From: Ruminococcus sp.
GTDB taxonomy: Bacteria > Bacillota > Clostridia > Oscillospirales > Ruminococcaceae
DNA length: 64,000 nt
Direction: 5' to 3'
NCBI GenBank assembly: GCA_015066925.1
Contig: SVNL01000001.1
Location: 26,612-90,611 of the forward strand
This document shows, piece after piece, positions 10,403 through 19,383 of this stretch (position 1 is the stretch's first letter; each line of letters opens with the position of its first letter). Position numbers and translations under genes: made by a program. The notes beneath the pieces are model-generated. The model did no database searches, was not told where the DNA came from, and worked only from the letters and a program-made list of their open reading frames with translations.

Positions 10403-10783
10403 TATGTGGTGAAAAATGGCAGAGAAAAGCAAAAAAATCAAATGAAGGTGAACGTTTTTTCAAAAATTATCATGTTTTAGCATAAATTTGGAATACCGAA
10501 GGCACTCGGTGGTTGAAGGTGGATTTAACGCTGAATAGGCGTTTTATTAGAATACTATGTAATCGTAATAAGATGATTGTTTGATATGTATTGCATAATA
10601 TTTCGGAAATTCACCATTTTTTACCACCGAGATGCCTTTTTTAAGATTTTGGACGAAAAAACGCTTATTTTTTGGTTTATAATGTTAAATAAGAATGTAT
10701 GTTCTTTTTGTGTAAAACGTTTTATTTGTTTTAAATCACTAAAAAAGTCGTTATAAAAAAATCAAGTTTAGTCAAATATACCA

Positions 10784-10812
10784 TTGAAAACATCTTTTCA
10801 ATCTTGTATAAT
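10784..10812 (+). promoter_or_regulatory. sigma-A type promoter of the dcw cluster (mraZ)
   Basis: TTGAAA (10784-10789), 17-nt spacer, TATAAT (10807-10812). Confidence 0.75.
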
Positions 10813-10819
10813 ATAGATA

Positions 10820-10844
10820 GGTGAAAAATGGTGAAGTAGGGGAC
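10820..10844 (+). promoter_or_regulatory. MraZ-box-like triplicate repeat
   Basis: GGTGAAAAAT GGTGAAGTAG GGGACGAAAA: G-rich heads at exact 10-bp period just downstream of the -10 box, as in published MraZ operators. Confidence 0.65.
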
Positions 10845-10888
10845 GAAAAACCAAAAATGTGTAAATTTTTAGGGAAGAAGGCGAGGAC

Positions 10889-11323
10889 ATGAAGGAAGCT
10901 GCATTGTGCGGTTCATTTGAACATTCAATTGATGCTAAAGGCAGAATGAGTTTTCCTACTAAGCTTCGTGAAGTGTTAGGCCCTGAATTTTACCTTTGTA
11001 TTGGCCATGATGACCACTTTATCGCTGTTTACTCACCTGAACAATTTGAGGAATATCAATCTAAGCTCAACTCTATCCCCGGTAAAATGGGAAGCAATCT
11101 GAGAAGAAAGCTTCTTTCATTCGCTGATAGACAGATGCCTGATAAGCAGGGTAGAATTTTAATTTCTCCTCAGCTTCGTGAATACGCTATGCTTGAAAAA
11201 GACGTAATCGTTATCGGTGCATCAAATCACGCTGAAATCTGGGATAAGAAAATGTGGGATGAATTCAATTCACAAATCAGTATTGAGGATATCGGTGCTG
11301 CTCTTGAAGAATTGGTTCTTTAA
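10889..11323 (+). CDS. mraZ: transcriptional regulator MraZ
   Basis: GSFEHSIDAKGRMSFPTKLREVLG...FADRQMPDKQGRILISPQLREYA; precedes rsmH. Confidence 0.96.
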   Translation: MKEAALCGSFEHSIDAKGRMSFPTKLREVLGPEFYLCIGHDDHFIAVYSPEQFEEYQSKLNSIPGKMGSNLRRKLLSFADRQMPDKQGRILISPQLREYAMLEKDVIVIGASNHAEIWDKKMWDEFNSQISIEDIGAALEELVL

Positions 11324-11326
11324 GAG

Positions 11327-12259
11327 GTGTGTATGGAATTTTCACATGTTTCTGTTTTGCTTAACGAAAGTGTTGATGGACTCAATATAAAGCCCGACGG
11401 TATTTATATTGACGGTACCGCAGGTGGTGCAGGTCATTCCTGCAAAATCGCAAGTAATCTTAATGAAAACGGTATGCTGATTGCTCTTGATCGTGACCCC
11501 GATGCTGTTGCTGTTGCAACAGAACGTCTTTCGGTCTATAAAAATGCAAGAGTTATTCGCAGCAATTATTCCTGTATACGCGAAGTTCTCGATGAACTTG
11601 GCATTAACAAGGTCGATGGCGTTCTTATGGATTTGGGGGTTTCTTCACATCAGCTCGATACAGGAAGCAGAGGCTTTTCTTATCACGTTGACGCTCCACT
11701 CGATATGAGAATGAGTCAGGACGGTATGAGCGCTGCCGATATTGTTAACAGTTATTCCGAAAAAGAACTTGCTAAGATTATTTTTGAATTCGGTGAAGAA
11801 AAATTTTCCCGTCAGATTGCGGCGAATATCGTCAGCAGCAGGGAAGTCGCTCCGATAAAAACAACACTGGAGCTTGCTGAAATTATCAAAAATAGTGTTC
11901 CACAAAAAGTAAGACGTGAGAAAAATCCCTGCAAAAAAACATTTCAGGCTATCAGAATTGCCGTTAACGGCGAGCTCGAACACCTTTCTAAAGGTATTGA
12001 TGAAGCTTTTTTCAGCCTGAAAAGCGGAGGACGTCTTGCTGTTATTACCTTTCATTCTCTTGAAGACAGATTGGTTAAACAGCGTTTTGCAGGTTGGTGC
12101 AAGGGTTGTACCTGTCCTCCTGATTTTCCTCAGTGCGTTTGCGGAAACAAACCTAAAGGAAAACTTGTGAACAGAAAGCCTATAGAGGCGCAAAAAGAAG
12201 AATTGGAAATTAACAACAGAAGCAGGAGTGCAAAACTGAGAATTATAGAAAGGAGCTAG
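11327..12259 (+). CDS. rsmH: 16S rRNA (cytosine-1402-N4)-methyltransferase RsmH
   Basis: HVSVLLNESVDGLNI..YIDGTAGGAGHS..GVLMDLGVSSHQLD..RGFSYHVDAPLDMRM; likely start ATG 11333. Confidence 0.97.
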   Translation: MCMEFSHVSVLLNESVDGLNIKPDGIYIDGTAGGAGHSCKIASNLNENGMLIALDRDPDAVAVATERLSVYKNARVIRSNYSCIREVLDELGINKVDGVLMDLGVSSHQLDTGSRGFSYHVDAPLDMRMSQDGMSAADIVNSYSEKELAKIIFEFGEEKFSRQIAANIVSSREVAPIKTTLELAEIIKNSVPQKVRREKNPCKKTFQAIRIAVNGELEHLSKGIDEAFFSLKSGGRLAVITFHSLEDRLVKQRFAGWCKGCTCPPDFPQCVCGNKPKGKLVNRKPIEAQKEELEINNRSRSAKLRIIERS

Positions 12260-12266
12260 GGTTGTT

Positions 12267-12755
12267 ATGACAAACAGGGATTCGGCTGCAAACAGAGCCG
12301 AACCATTCCGTAAGCCCGATTATAACGGCGAACGTAGAAAGCGTAAGTCTTATGACAGACCTGATATTGTTATGAAACAATCGGAAAGCAGAGCAGGCTC
12401 CGCCATTTCTATTTTTCTTGTAGCAGTTTTATCTGCTGCTATGCTCGGTACGGTCATTTATACTTTAGATAAAAGAAATAATTTGTATAATCAGATTATC
12501 GAGCAAACAACAAAGCTTACAGAGCTTGAGGCTGAAAACGTCAGACTGCAATCGGAGCGTGATAGCAATATGACTCTTAAAAATGTCGAGGAATATGCTG
12601 AAACTGTTCTCGGAATGCAAAAGCTGGATAAATCACAGATAGAATATATCCGCATACAGACAGATGACGTAATTAAAATTCCACAGGCCGAAGAAAACAT
12701 ATGGATAAAAATAAAGAATATGTTTAAGGATTGTGTGGAATATTTAAGAGGATAG
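12267..12755 (+). CDS. ftsL: FtsL-like cell division protein (small bitopic, coiled coil)
   Basis: Single TM followed by a leucine-zipper-like coiled coil; position between rsmH and the class B PBP. Confidence 0.75.
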   Translation: MTNRDSAANRAEPFRKPDYNGERRKRKSYDRPDIVMKQSESRAGSAISIFLVAVLSAAMLGTVIYTLDKRNNLYNQIIEQTTKLTELEAENVRLQSERDSNMTLKNVEEYAETVLGMQKLDKSQIEYIRIQTDDVIKIPQAEENIWIKIKNMFKDCVEYLRG

Positions 12756-12772
12756 TTTGTATATAAATAGAA

Positions 12773-13040
12773 CGTATACTATCCGAATTATTTTGAAGCT
12801 AACGGCTAACGCCGTAGTTATAAGTAGAACACAGGAGATACAACGAGTGGTGATTATATAGGAATCAGGAGCCGCTTTAATGAGAAACGCAATAACATTA
12901 ATGCGGTGGTTCCTTACTGTGTGTGTGGAGAGCATACAGTATTCCCTTGTCGTATCATCAGAAGAACATCAAAAAAATAAATAAGACGATGTTCACAAGG
13001 CGGGGTATCAATGTGGTTCCCTGCCTTATTCTGTTATACG
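12773..13040 (+). ncRNA. candidate structured RNA between ftsL and spoVD
   Basis: Manually found helices: 12773-12778/13035-13040; 12797-12806/12811-12819; 12837-12847/12946-12956; 12860-12882/12896-12914; 12915-12923/12933-12941; 12964-12970/12988-12994; 12997-13005/13019-13027. No convincing coding content. Confidence 0.6.
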
Positions 13041-13063
13041 GTGTTTTTGTAAAGGAGCGTCTG

Positions 13064-15394
13064 ATGAACACACCTACAAATTCAATGAAATTCAGAACTA
13101 AAATAACAATGACAGCTATTTTTGCGGTTTTATTTTCTGTTATTGTTTATCAGTTCTTTGGCATATCTGTGCTGGACAGTGAAAAATATCAGGTAATGGC
13201 TAACGATTACCATTTCGGTCCTATCACTATTTCTGCACACAGAGGTTCGATTTATGATACAAACGGTACTCCGCTTGCGAGAAGTGCCTCTGTATATAAG
13301 GTTTTCCTTGACCCTACCGCTTATCGTAAGGAGCTTGAAGCTCTTCAGAAAGAAATTGATGATTATAATGCATCAAAAAATAAGCCCGACTATAAGGCTA
13401 CCGAGGAAGAAATTTCTCTCCCCGTTACAGCTGAGGCTTATAAAATTGAAACCGTTAATTTTCTTGCTGATAAGCTTGAAATAAAAATTGACAGCGTCGA
13501 AAAGGCGATGAGCGCAAATAATCAGTACAGTATTCTGCAAAATCAGGTTGAAAAGCCTGTTGCAGATGAAATACTTGAGTATTTCGGGAAATATAATTTT
13601 AAATCTATTCATATTGAAGAGGATACAAAACGCTATTATCCACAAAATGATGTAGCCGCATCTGTTATTGGATTTACAAATTCCGATGGCGACGGTGCAT
13701 ATGGATTAGAGGCGTATTACGACGAATACCTTTCGGGTACTGACGGAAAAACAATATCCGCAAAGGATTCAAACGGACGTGAAATGCCATATAGATATGC
13801 AAAAACATATTCTCCAAAAGACGGAAATGATTTGTATCTTACAATAAATACAAAGCTTCAGTATTATCTTGAAAAGCATCTTAATGAGATGATTACTGAA
13901 TTTAATGTACAAAACCGTGCGTGTGCAATTCTTATGAATGCAAAAACAGGTGCAGTTTACGGAATGGCTTCATGTGCAAGCTATGACCTTAATAATCCTT
14001 ATGAAATTGCTGACCCTAAGGTTGCTGATGAAATAGCAAAGCTTTCGGGTGATGAGAGTAAAGAGGCTAAGGCTGTAGCAAGAGAAACTCAGTGGAAAAA
14101 TAAAGCCATATCCGAAATATATGAGCCCGGTTCGGTTTTTAAAGTTATAACAAGTGCGGCGGCTATCGAAGAAAATCTGATTAATCTCGAAACAGGTGAT
14201 AGCTTTACATGTACAGGTGCTATGGATATTCCCGGTGCTACTCATCCTATCGGCTGTCACAAGAAAACAGGACACGGTACACAGGATTTCTTTATGGCTA
14301 TAACAAATTCTTGTAACCCTGCATTTATGCAGATAGGTCAGCGTCTTGGAATAGATAAGTTCTGCTACTATTTCGAAGCGTTTGGACTTACTGAGAAGAC
14401 AGGAATTGACTTGCCGGGTGAATCAAAGTCAATTTATGTTGATAAAGAAAAAATGACAAATGTAGACCTTGCAACAAGTTCATTCGGTCAGGCAAATGCC
14501 ATTACTCCGATAGAAATGATTACAGCATATGCCGCAGTTATCAATGGAGGATATCTGCTTGAGCCTTATGTTGTAAGCAAGGTAGTTGACAGTGAAAAAA
14601 ATGTTATACTTGAAAATAAAAGAACTGTCAGAAGACAGGTAATATCAGAAGATACCTCAGCTGTTATGAGAGAAGCTCTTGAAAATGTAGTAATTTCAAA
14701 TACAGGCGGAAACGCTTACATAAAGGGCTATAGAATAGGCGGAAAATCCGGTACTTCACAGAAGCTCGGTATGACAGGCGAGGACGAGGATGCACAGGAA
14801 TACGTTGCGTCTTATGTATGCTTTGCACCTGCTGACGACCCTGAAATAATTTTACTTGTTATGGCGGATATGCCTGATAAAACCAAGGAATACTATGGTA
14901 GTAAGGTAGCTGTTCCTGCGGCTCGTGATATTATGAGCGATGTACTTGTTGAAATGGGATATTATCCCGAATATTCAGCAGAAGAGCTTGAACACAGAGA
15001 TGTTAAGGTTCCGCTTTTACAGGGAAAATCAGTATCAGACGCTTCTGCAACCGTTACAGGACTCGGACTTGAGGTTGAAATTATCGGTGAGGGTGAAAAT
15101 GTTATAGCGCAATCTCCGATTACAGGTTCAAGTATTGCAAATGACGGCTGTGTATATCTTTATACGGAAGAGAATTTTGAAACTGAATATACGCTTGTTC
15201 CTGATTTAAGAGGCGTTACGGCAAGTGAGGCGAATGAATCGCTGTCTTACAGAGGACTTAATTTCCTTGCAACAGGCTCTGCAACGAATGACTCATCGGC
15301 TACGGTTGAAAGTCAGTCTGTTGAGCCGGGACAGCAGGTTCCAAAGGGAACAGTTATTGAACTTATATTCCACGCATCAGCAGATTCGGATTAA
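13064..15394 (+). CDS. class B penicillin-binding protein (FtsI/SpoVD type) with C-terminal PASTA domains
   Basis: AHRGSIYDTNGTPLARS, EPGSVFKVITSAAA (SxxK), TNSCN, KSGTSQK (KTG-like box), two PASTA-like repeats. Start chosen at 13064 behind AAAGGAG rather than the ORF-track 12923. Confidence 0.94.
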   Translation: MNTPTNSMKFRTKITMTAIFAVLFSVIVYQFFGISVLDSEKYQVMANDYHFGPITISAHRGSIYDTNGTPLARSASVYKVFLDPTAYRKELEALQKEIDDYNASKNKPDYKATEEEISLPVTAEAYKIETVNFLADKLEIKIDSVEKAMSANNQYSILQNQVEKPVADEILEYFGKYNFKSIHIEEDTKRYYPQNDVAASVIGFTNSDGDGAYGLEAYYDEYLSGTDGKTISAKDSNGREMPYRYAKTYSPKDGNDLYLTINTKLQYYLEKHLNEMITEFNVQNRACAILMNAKTGAVYGMASCASYDLNNPYEIADPKVADEIAKLSGDESKEAKAVARETQWKNKAISEIYEPGSVFKVITSAAAIEENLINLETGDSFTCTGAMDIPGATHPIGCHKKTGHGTQDFFMAITNSCNPAFMQIGQRLGIDKFCYYFEAFGLTEKTGIDLPGESKSIYVDKEKMTNVDLATSSFGQANAITPIEMITAYAAVINGGYLLEPYVVSKVVDSEKNVILENKRTVRRQVISEDTSAVMREALENVVISNTGGNAYIKGYRIGGKSGTSQKLGMTGEDEDAQEYVASYVCFAPADDPEIILLVMADMPDKTKEYYGSKVAVPAARDIMSDVLVEMGYYPEYSAEELEHRDVKVPLLQGKSVSDASATVTGLGLEVEIIGEGENVIAQSPITGSSIANDGCVYLYTEENFETEYTLVPDLRGVTASEANESLSYRGLNFLATGSATNDSSATVESQSVEPGQQVPKGTVIELIFHASADSD

Positions 15395-15413
15395 TGTGTT
15401 TTAAGGGAGTGAA

Positions 15414-16847
15414 ATGATGAAATTATATGAACTGCTTGAAAATAATGCTAAAACAACACTTGAGAATATTGAAATAAGCTCTGTTACCGATAATACAAAA
15501 AAAGTACAGGAAGGAAGCCTGTTTGTATGTATTAAAGGCGGAAGCTTTGATGGACATAATGCTGCGGCTGAAATGCTTGAAAATGGTGCGGCGGCAGTTG
15601 TTGTCGAGCGTGATATGGGACTTGGTGACAGACAGATTATAGTCGATAATTCAAGAGATTTTTACGGTAAGCTCTGTGCGGCTTGGTTTGGTCATCCTGA
15701 AAGAAAACTGAAGCTTATCGGTGTTACGGGTACAAACGGTAAAACAACCATAACAAATGTTGTCAAGCACATTCTTACTGTGAACGGACATAAAACAGGT
15801 CTTATCGGTACAATAAGAAACGAAATCGGAGATGAAATTGTTCATACCGAAAATACAACTCCTATGGCTTATGAGCTTATGGAACTGTTTGACAAAATGG
15901 TAAAAGCAGAATGTGAATATGTGGTTATGGAGGTTTCATCATTTGCTCTTGTTCAGAAAAGAATAGGCTGTTCACATTTTGATGTTGCTCTTTTTACAAA
16001 TCTTACTCAGGACCATCTTGATTATCATAATGATATGGAGAATTATTATCAGGCGAAAAAGCTTCTTTTTGAAAAATGCGATGTTGCGATTTGCAATACC
16101 GATGATGAATACGGAAAGCGTTTGTATGATGAAATAAGCTGTGAAAAATATTCATTTGGAACAAGCAACGATTCTGATTATTACGCAAGCCGTATGAAGC
16201 TTAAAGCAAGCGGTTCAAGCTTCTGGCTTTGTTTTTCGGAAAAATCACATCTTGTAAAGTCGAAAATGCCGGGAGCATTCAATGTTTCAAATCTTACTGC
16301 GGCAATTGCTATATGCCTTAATATCGGAATAGGCATTGAAGCTGTTATAAATGCAATAGAGAATTATTGCGGAGTAAGAGGAAGATGTGAGATAATTCCT
16401 ACAGACAGAGATTTTACTGTTATATGCGATTACGCGCATACACCTGATGCAATTAAGAATATACTGAAAAGTGTCAAGGAATATACAGACGGAAAGCTTA
16501 TCTGTCTTTTTGGATGCGGCGGAAACAGAGATTCGGGTAAGCGTCCGAAAATGGCTGCGGCTGCATCGGAATATGCTGACAAACTTATTATAACTTCGGA
16601 TAACCCGAGAGATGAAGAGCCTGATGAAATTATAAAGGATATTCTTGCGGGAGTAAAAGAAAATGTTTCTTATGAAGTTATAGCTGACAGAAAGGAAGCA
16701 ATTTATTCTGCACTCAGAAATGCACATAATGGAGATGTAATTGTTCTTGCAGGCAAGGGTCATGAGGATTATCAGGTGCTTGCAGATAATGTGCATATTC
16801 ATTTTGATGAGCGTGAGATTGTAGCTGAGGGCTTAAAGCAACTTTAA
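15414..16847 (+). CDS. murE: UDP-N-acetylmuramoyl-tripeptide synthetase MurE
   Basis: GVTGTNGKTTITNVVKHIL, NTTPMAYELMELF, TSDNPRDEEPD (DNPR, meso-DAP type). Confidence 0.96.
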   Translation: MMKLYELLENNAKTTLENIEISSVTDNTKKVQEGSLFVCIKGGSFDGHNAAAEMLENGAAAVVVERDMGLGDRQIIVDNSRDFYGKLCAAWFGHPERKLKLIGVTGTNGKTTITNVVKHILTVNGHKTGLIGTIRNEIGDEIVHTENTTPMAYELMELFDKMVKAECEYVVMEVSSFALVQKRIGCSHFDVALFTNLTQDHLDYHNDMENYYQAKKLLFEKCDVAICNTDDEYGKRLYDEISCEKYSFGTSNDSDYYASRMKLKASGSSFWLCFSEKSHLVKSKMPGAFNVSNLTAAIAICLNIGIGIEAVINAIENYCGVRGRCEIIPTDRDFTVICDYAHTPDAIKNILKSVKEYTDGKLICLFGCGGNRDSGKRPKMAAAASEYADKLIITSDNPRDEEPDEIIKDILAGVKENVSYEVIADRKEAIYSALRNAHNGDVIVLAGKGHEDYQVLADNVHIHFDEREIVAEGLKQL

Positions 16848-16870
16848 TATAAAAAGATTAGGGAGATAAT

Positions 16871-18229
16871 ATGGAGAAGCTGTTATTATCAGAAATAGCA
16901 AAGGCAATAAATTCAGAGTGTTACGGCGAAGCTGAAATTACTGAGGTATGTACAGATACCAGAAGTCTGAAAAAGGGCTGTTTGTTTATAGCACTGAAAG
17001 GAGAACGCTTTGATGCACATGATTTTGTACCAAAAGCGTTTGAGCTTGGTGCAGCAGCCTGTATTACAGAAAAAGAAATTGACGGCTGTAAATGTATGGT
17101 TGTTAAGGACTGCCGTAAGGCTTTGAAGGATATTGCGCATTTATACCGCAGTAAATTCAATCCATTTCTGGTCGGAGTTACAGGAAGTGTAGGAAAAACA
17201 ACAACGAAGGAAATGATTTCGCTTGCACTTTCTTCAAAATATCCGACACTTAAAACACAGGGTAATCTTAATAATGAAATAGGACTTCCTAAAACGCTTT
17301 TCAATATTACTTCTGAACATAAAGCTGCTGTAATCGAAATGGGAATGTCGCATTTCGGTGAAATAAGCCGTCTTACGCAAACAGCAGCACCCCTTTCGGC
17401 AGGGGTTATAACAAATATCGGATTTTCGCATATTGAAAATCTGAAATCACAGGAAGGGATTTTAAAGGCAAAGCTTGAAATACTTGACGGAATGCCTGAT
17501 ACCTCTCCTCTTGTAATAAACGGTGATGACAGCTATCTTTGGAATGTCAGAAATAAGCTGCAAAATAAGGTTTATACATATGCGATAGATAATAAAGACG
17601 CTGATTTCGTAGCTGAGGATATAAACGAGCATGATGGTATAACTGAGTTTACAGCTGTATACGAAGGAAAAAAACTGCCTGTTTGCCTTACTGCTGTTGG
17701 CAGACATAACGTTATGAATGTGCTTGCGGCAATCTGTATCGGCAAAATTGCAGGTATTGAGGATGAACTTATTATTCCTTCATTTTCAAAATATGTTCCC
17801 GATGCGTTAAGACAGAATATCTCTGAAAAGAATGGTCAGACTGTTATAACAGACTGTTACAATGCAAGCCCGGATTCTATGAGAGCGTCGCTGAGCGTTC
17901 TTGGCGGAGTGGACTGCAAAGGACGTAAAATCGCTGTTCTTGGTGATATGCTTGAAATGGGAGAAATGTCTGAAAAGCTTCACAGAATGGTCGGAGAAAT
18001 GGTGCTTGACGTTAAACCGGATATGGTTTTCTGCTACGGAAAGGACTCGGAATATATTTATAAAACCGTAACAGACGGTGGAATTGCTTCGTTCTATTCC
18101 TCGGATAAGGACGAGGTTGCCGAAGCTGTTTCGGAATATGTCAGAGAGGGCGACGCTGTTTTGTTTAAAGCAAGCAGAGGAATGCGCCTTGAAGAAATAA
18201 TAAGCAAAGTTTATAATGAGGAGAACTGA
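16871..18229 (+). CDS. murF: UDP-N-acetylmuramoyl-tripeptide--D-alanyl-D-alanine ligase MurF
   Basis: GVTGSVGKTTTKEMISLAL, NNEIGLPKTLFN, VITDCYNASPDSMRASL, LGDMLEMGE. Confidence 0.96.
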   Translation: MEKLLLSEIAKAINSECYGEAEITEVCTDTRSLKKGCLFIALKGERFDAHDFVPKAFELGAAACITEKEIDGCKCMVVKDCRKALKDIAHLYRSKFNPFLVGVTGSVGKTTTKEMISLALSSKYPTLKTQGNLNNEIGLPKTLFNITSEHKAAVIEMGMSHFGEISRLTQTAAPLSAGVITNIGFSHIENLKSQEGILKAKLEILDGMPDTSPLVINGDDSYLWNVRNKLQNKVYTYAIDNKDADFVAEDINEHDGITEFTAVYEGKKLPVCLTAVGRHNVMNVLAAICIGKIAGIEDELIIPSFSKYVPDALRQNISEKNGQTVITDCYNASPDSMRASLSVLGGVDCKGRKIAVLGDMLEMGEMSEKLHRMVGEMVLDVKPDMVFCYGKDSEYIYKTVTDGGIASFYSSDKDEVAEAVSEYVREGDAVLFKASRGMRLEEIISKVYNEEN

Positions 18230-18231
18230 TT

Positions 18232-19278
18232 ATGCCGTTTTGGATTAATTTAACAGTATCAATAGCTTCAATGATAATTGCTGCAGTATCAGGTATAGGA
18301 CTTGTACCGTATCTTCACAGATTGAAATTCGGTCAGCCGATAAAAACTGAGGACGGTCCGAAATGGCACGAGAAAAAACAGGGTACTCCGACAATGGGCG
18401 GTATAATGTTTATTTTTTCAACAACAGCAGCCGCTGTAATAGGCTATTGCCTTTTCAGATGGAAATGCGGAATTGACGTTACCGATAAGGAAAACTCAAG
18501 AGCTGCTCTTACAGTTTTAAGCTGTCTTGTTTTTTCAATTTTGTTTGCGGTTTTAGGATTTGTTGATGACTTTATAAAGGTTTCAAAAAAGCATAATGAT
18601 GGACTTACTGCAATGCAGAAAATAATTTTACAGCTTTTGTTTGCAGGAGCATTTCTCGGTTCATTATATTTACTGGGAGATAAATCAACTGTAATCGACC
18701 TTGCTTTTGTAAAATTTGATTTGGGAATTTTCTATTATCCGCTTATGTTTGCGGTGATAGTTTATCTTACAAATGCAGTTAATCTTACAGACGGTGTAGA
18801 CGGTCTTTGCGGCTCTGTTACTTTTGTTGCTATGCTTGTATTTACAGTAGGCTGTGCAATACTTAAATTTACTGAGCTTTCACTCTTTACAATGGCTGTT
18901 GCGGGTGGATGTCTTGGATTTTTGCTCTGGAACTTCAATCCTGCAAAATGCTTTATGGGTGATACAGGTTCAATGTTCCTCGGAGCGTCTGTAACTGCTG
19001 TGGGAATAGTTCTTCATAAGCACGTTTTTCTTATTCTTGTTGCTATGGTCTATATTCTTGAAGCACTTTCTGTTGTTATCCAGGTTTCATATTTCAAGTA
19101 TACTGCGAAAAAGCATTTCAAGGCAACAGGTGAAAAGGGAGTAGGAAAACGTATTTTCAAGATGACTCCTATACACCATCATTTTGAAATGAGTAATTTC
19201 AGTGAATATAAAATAGTAATAACATTTTCGTTATTTGGTCTGCTTATGGGTATTCTCGGAATAATTACACTTATTTAA
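18232..19278 (+). CDS. mraY: phospho-N-acetylmuramoyl-pentapeptide transferase MraY
   Basis: KKQGTPTMGGIMFI, LGFVDDFIKV, NLTDGVDGL, GDTGSMFLGA, FKMTPIHHHFE. Confidence 0.97.
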   Translation: MPFWINLTVSIASMIIAAVSGIGLVPYLHRLKFGQPIKTEDGPKWHEKKQGTPTMGGIMFIFSTTAAAVIGYCLFRWKCGIDVTDKENSRAALTVLSCLVFSILFAVLGFVDDFIKVSKKHNDGLTAMQKIILQLLFAGAFLGSLYLLGDKSTVIDLAFVKFDLGIFYYPLMFAVIVYLTNAVNLTDGVDGLCGSVTFVAMLVFTVGCAILKFTELSLFTMAVAGGCLGFLLWNFNPAKCFMGDTGSMFLGASVTAVGIVLHKHVFLILVAMVYILEALSVVIQVSYFKYTAKKHFKATGEKGVGKRIFKMTPIHHHFEMSNFSEYKIVITFSLFGLLMGILGIITLI

Positions 19279-19383
19279 GATAACGTCTAATATGGGATGC
19301 TGACGGATATGCAAAAAAATACTGTATATTTTCTTGTGCGGTGTGCCTTAACATAATATCCATTGAAACTTCGGGAGGATTAA

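Noticed and set aside
11645-12193. Antisense ORF over rsmH
   Set aside because: Same-locus sense gene is unambiguous; the antisense product is low quality with no RBS. The same applies to 19348-19971, 26154-26369, 30199-30525, 50535-51053 and the other overlapping antisense ORFs.
12923-13063. N-terminal extension of the PBP ORF (MWRAYSIPLSYHQKNIKK...) proposed by the ORF track
   Set aside because: Overlaps the multi-hairpin region, has no RBS, and the conserved protein begins at MNTPTNSMKFRTK behind AAAGGAG at 13064.
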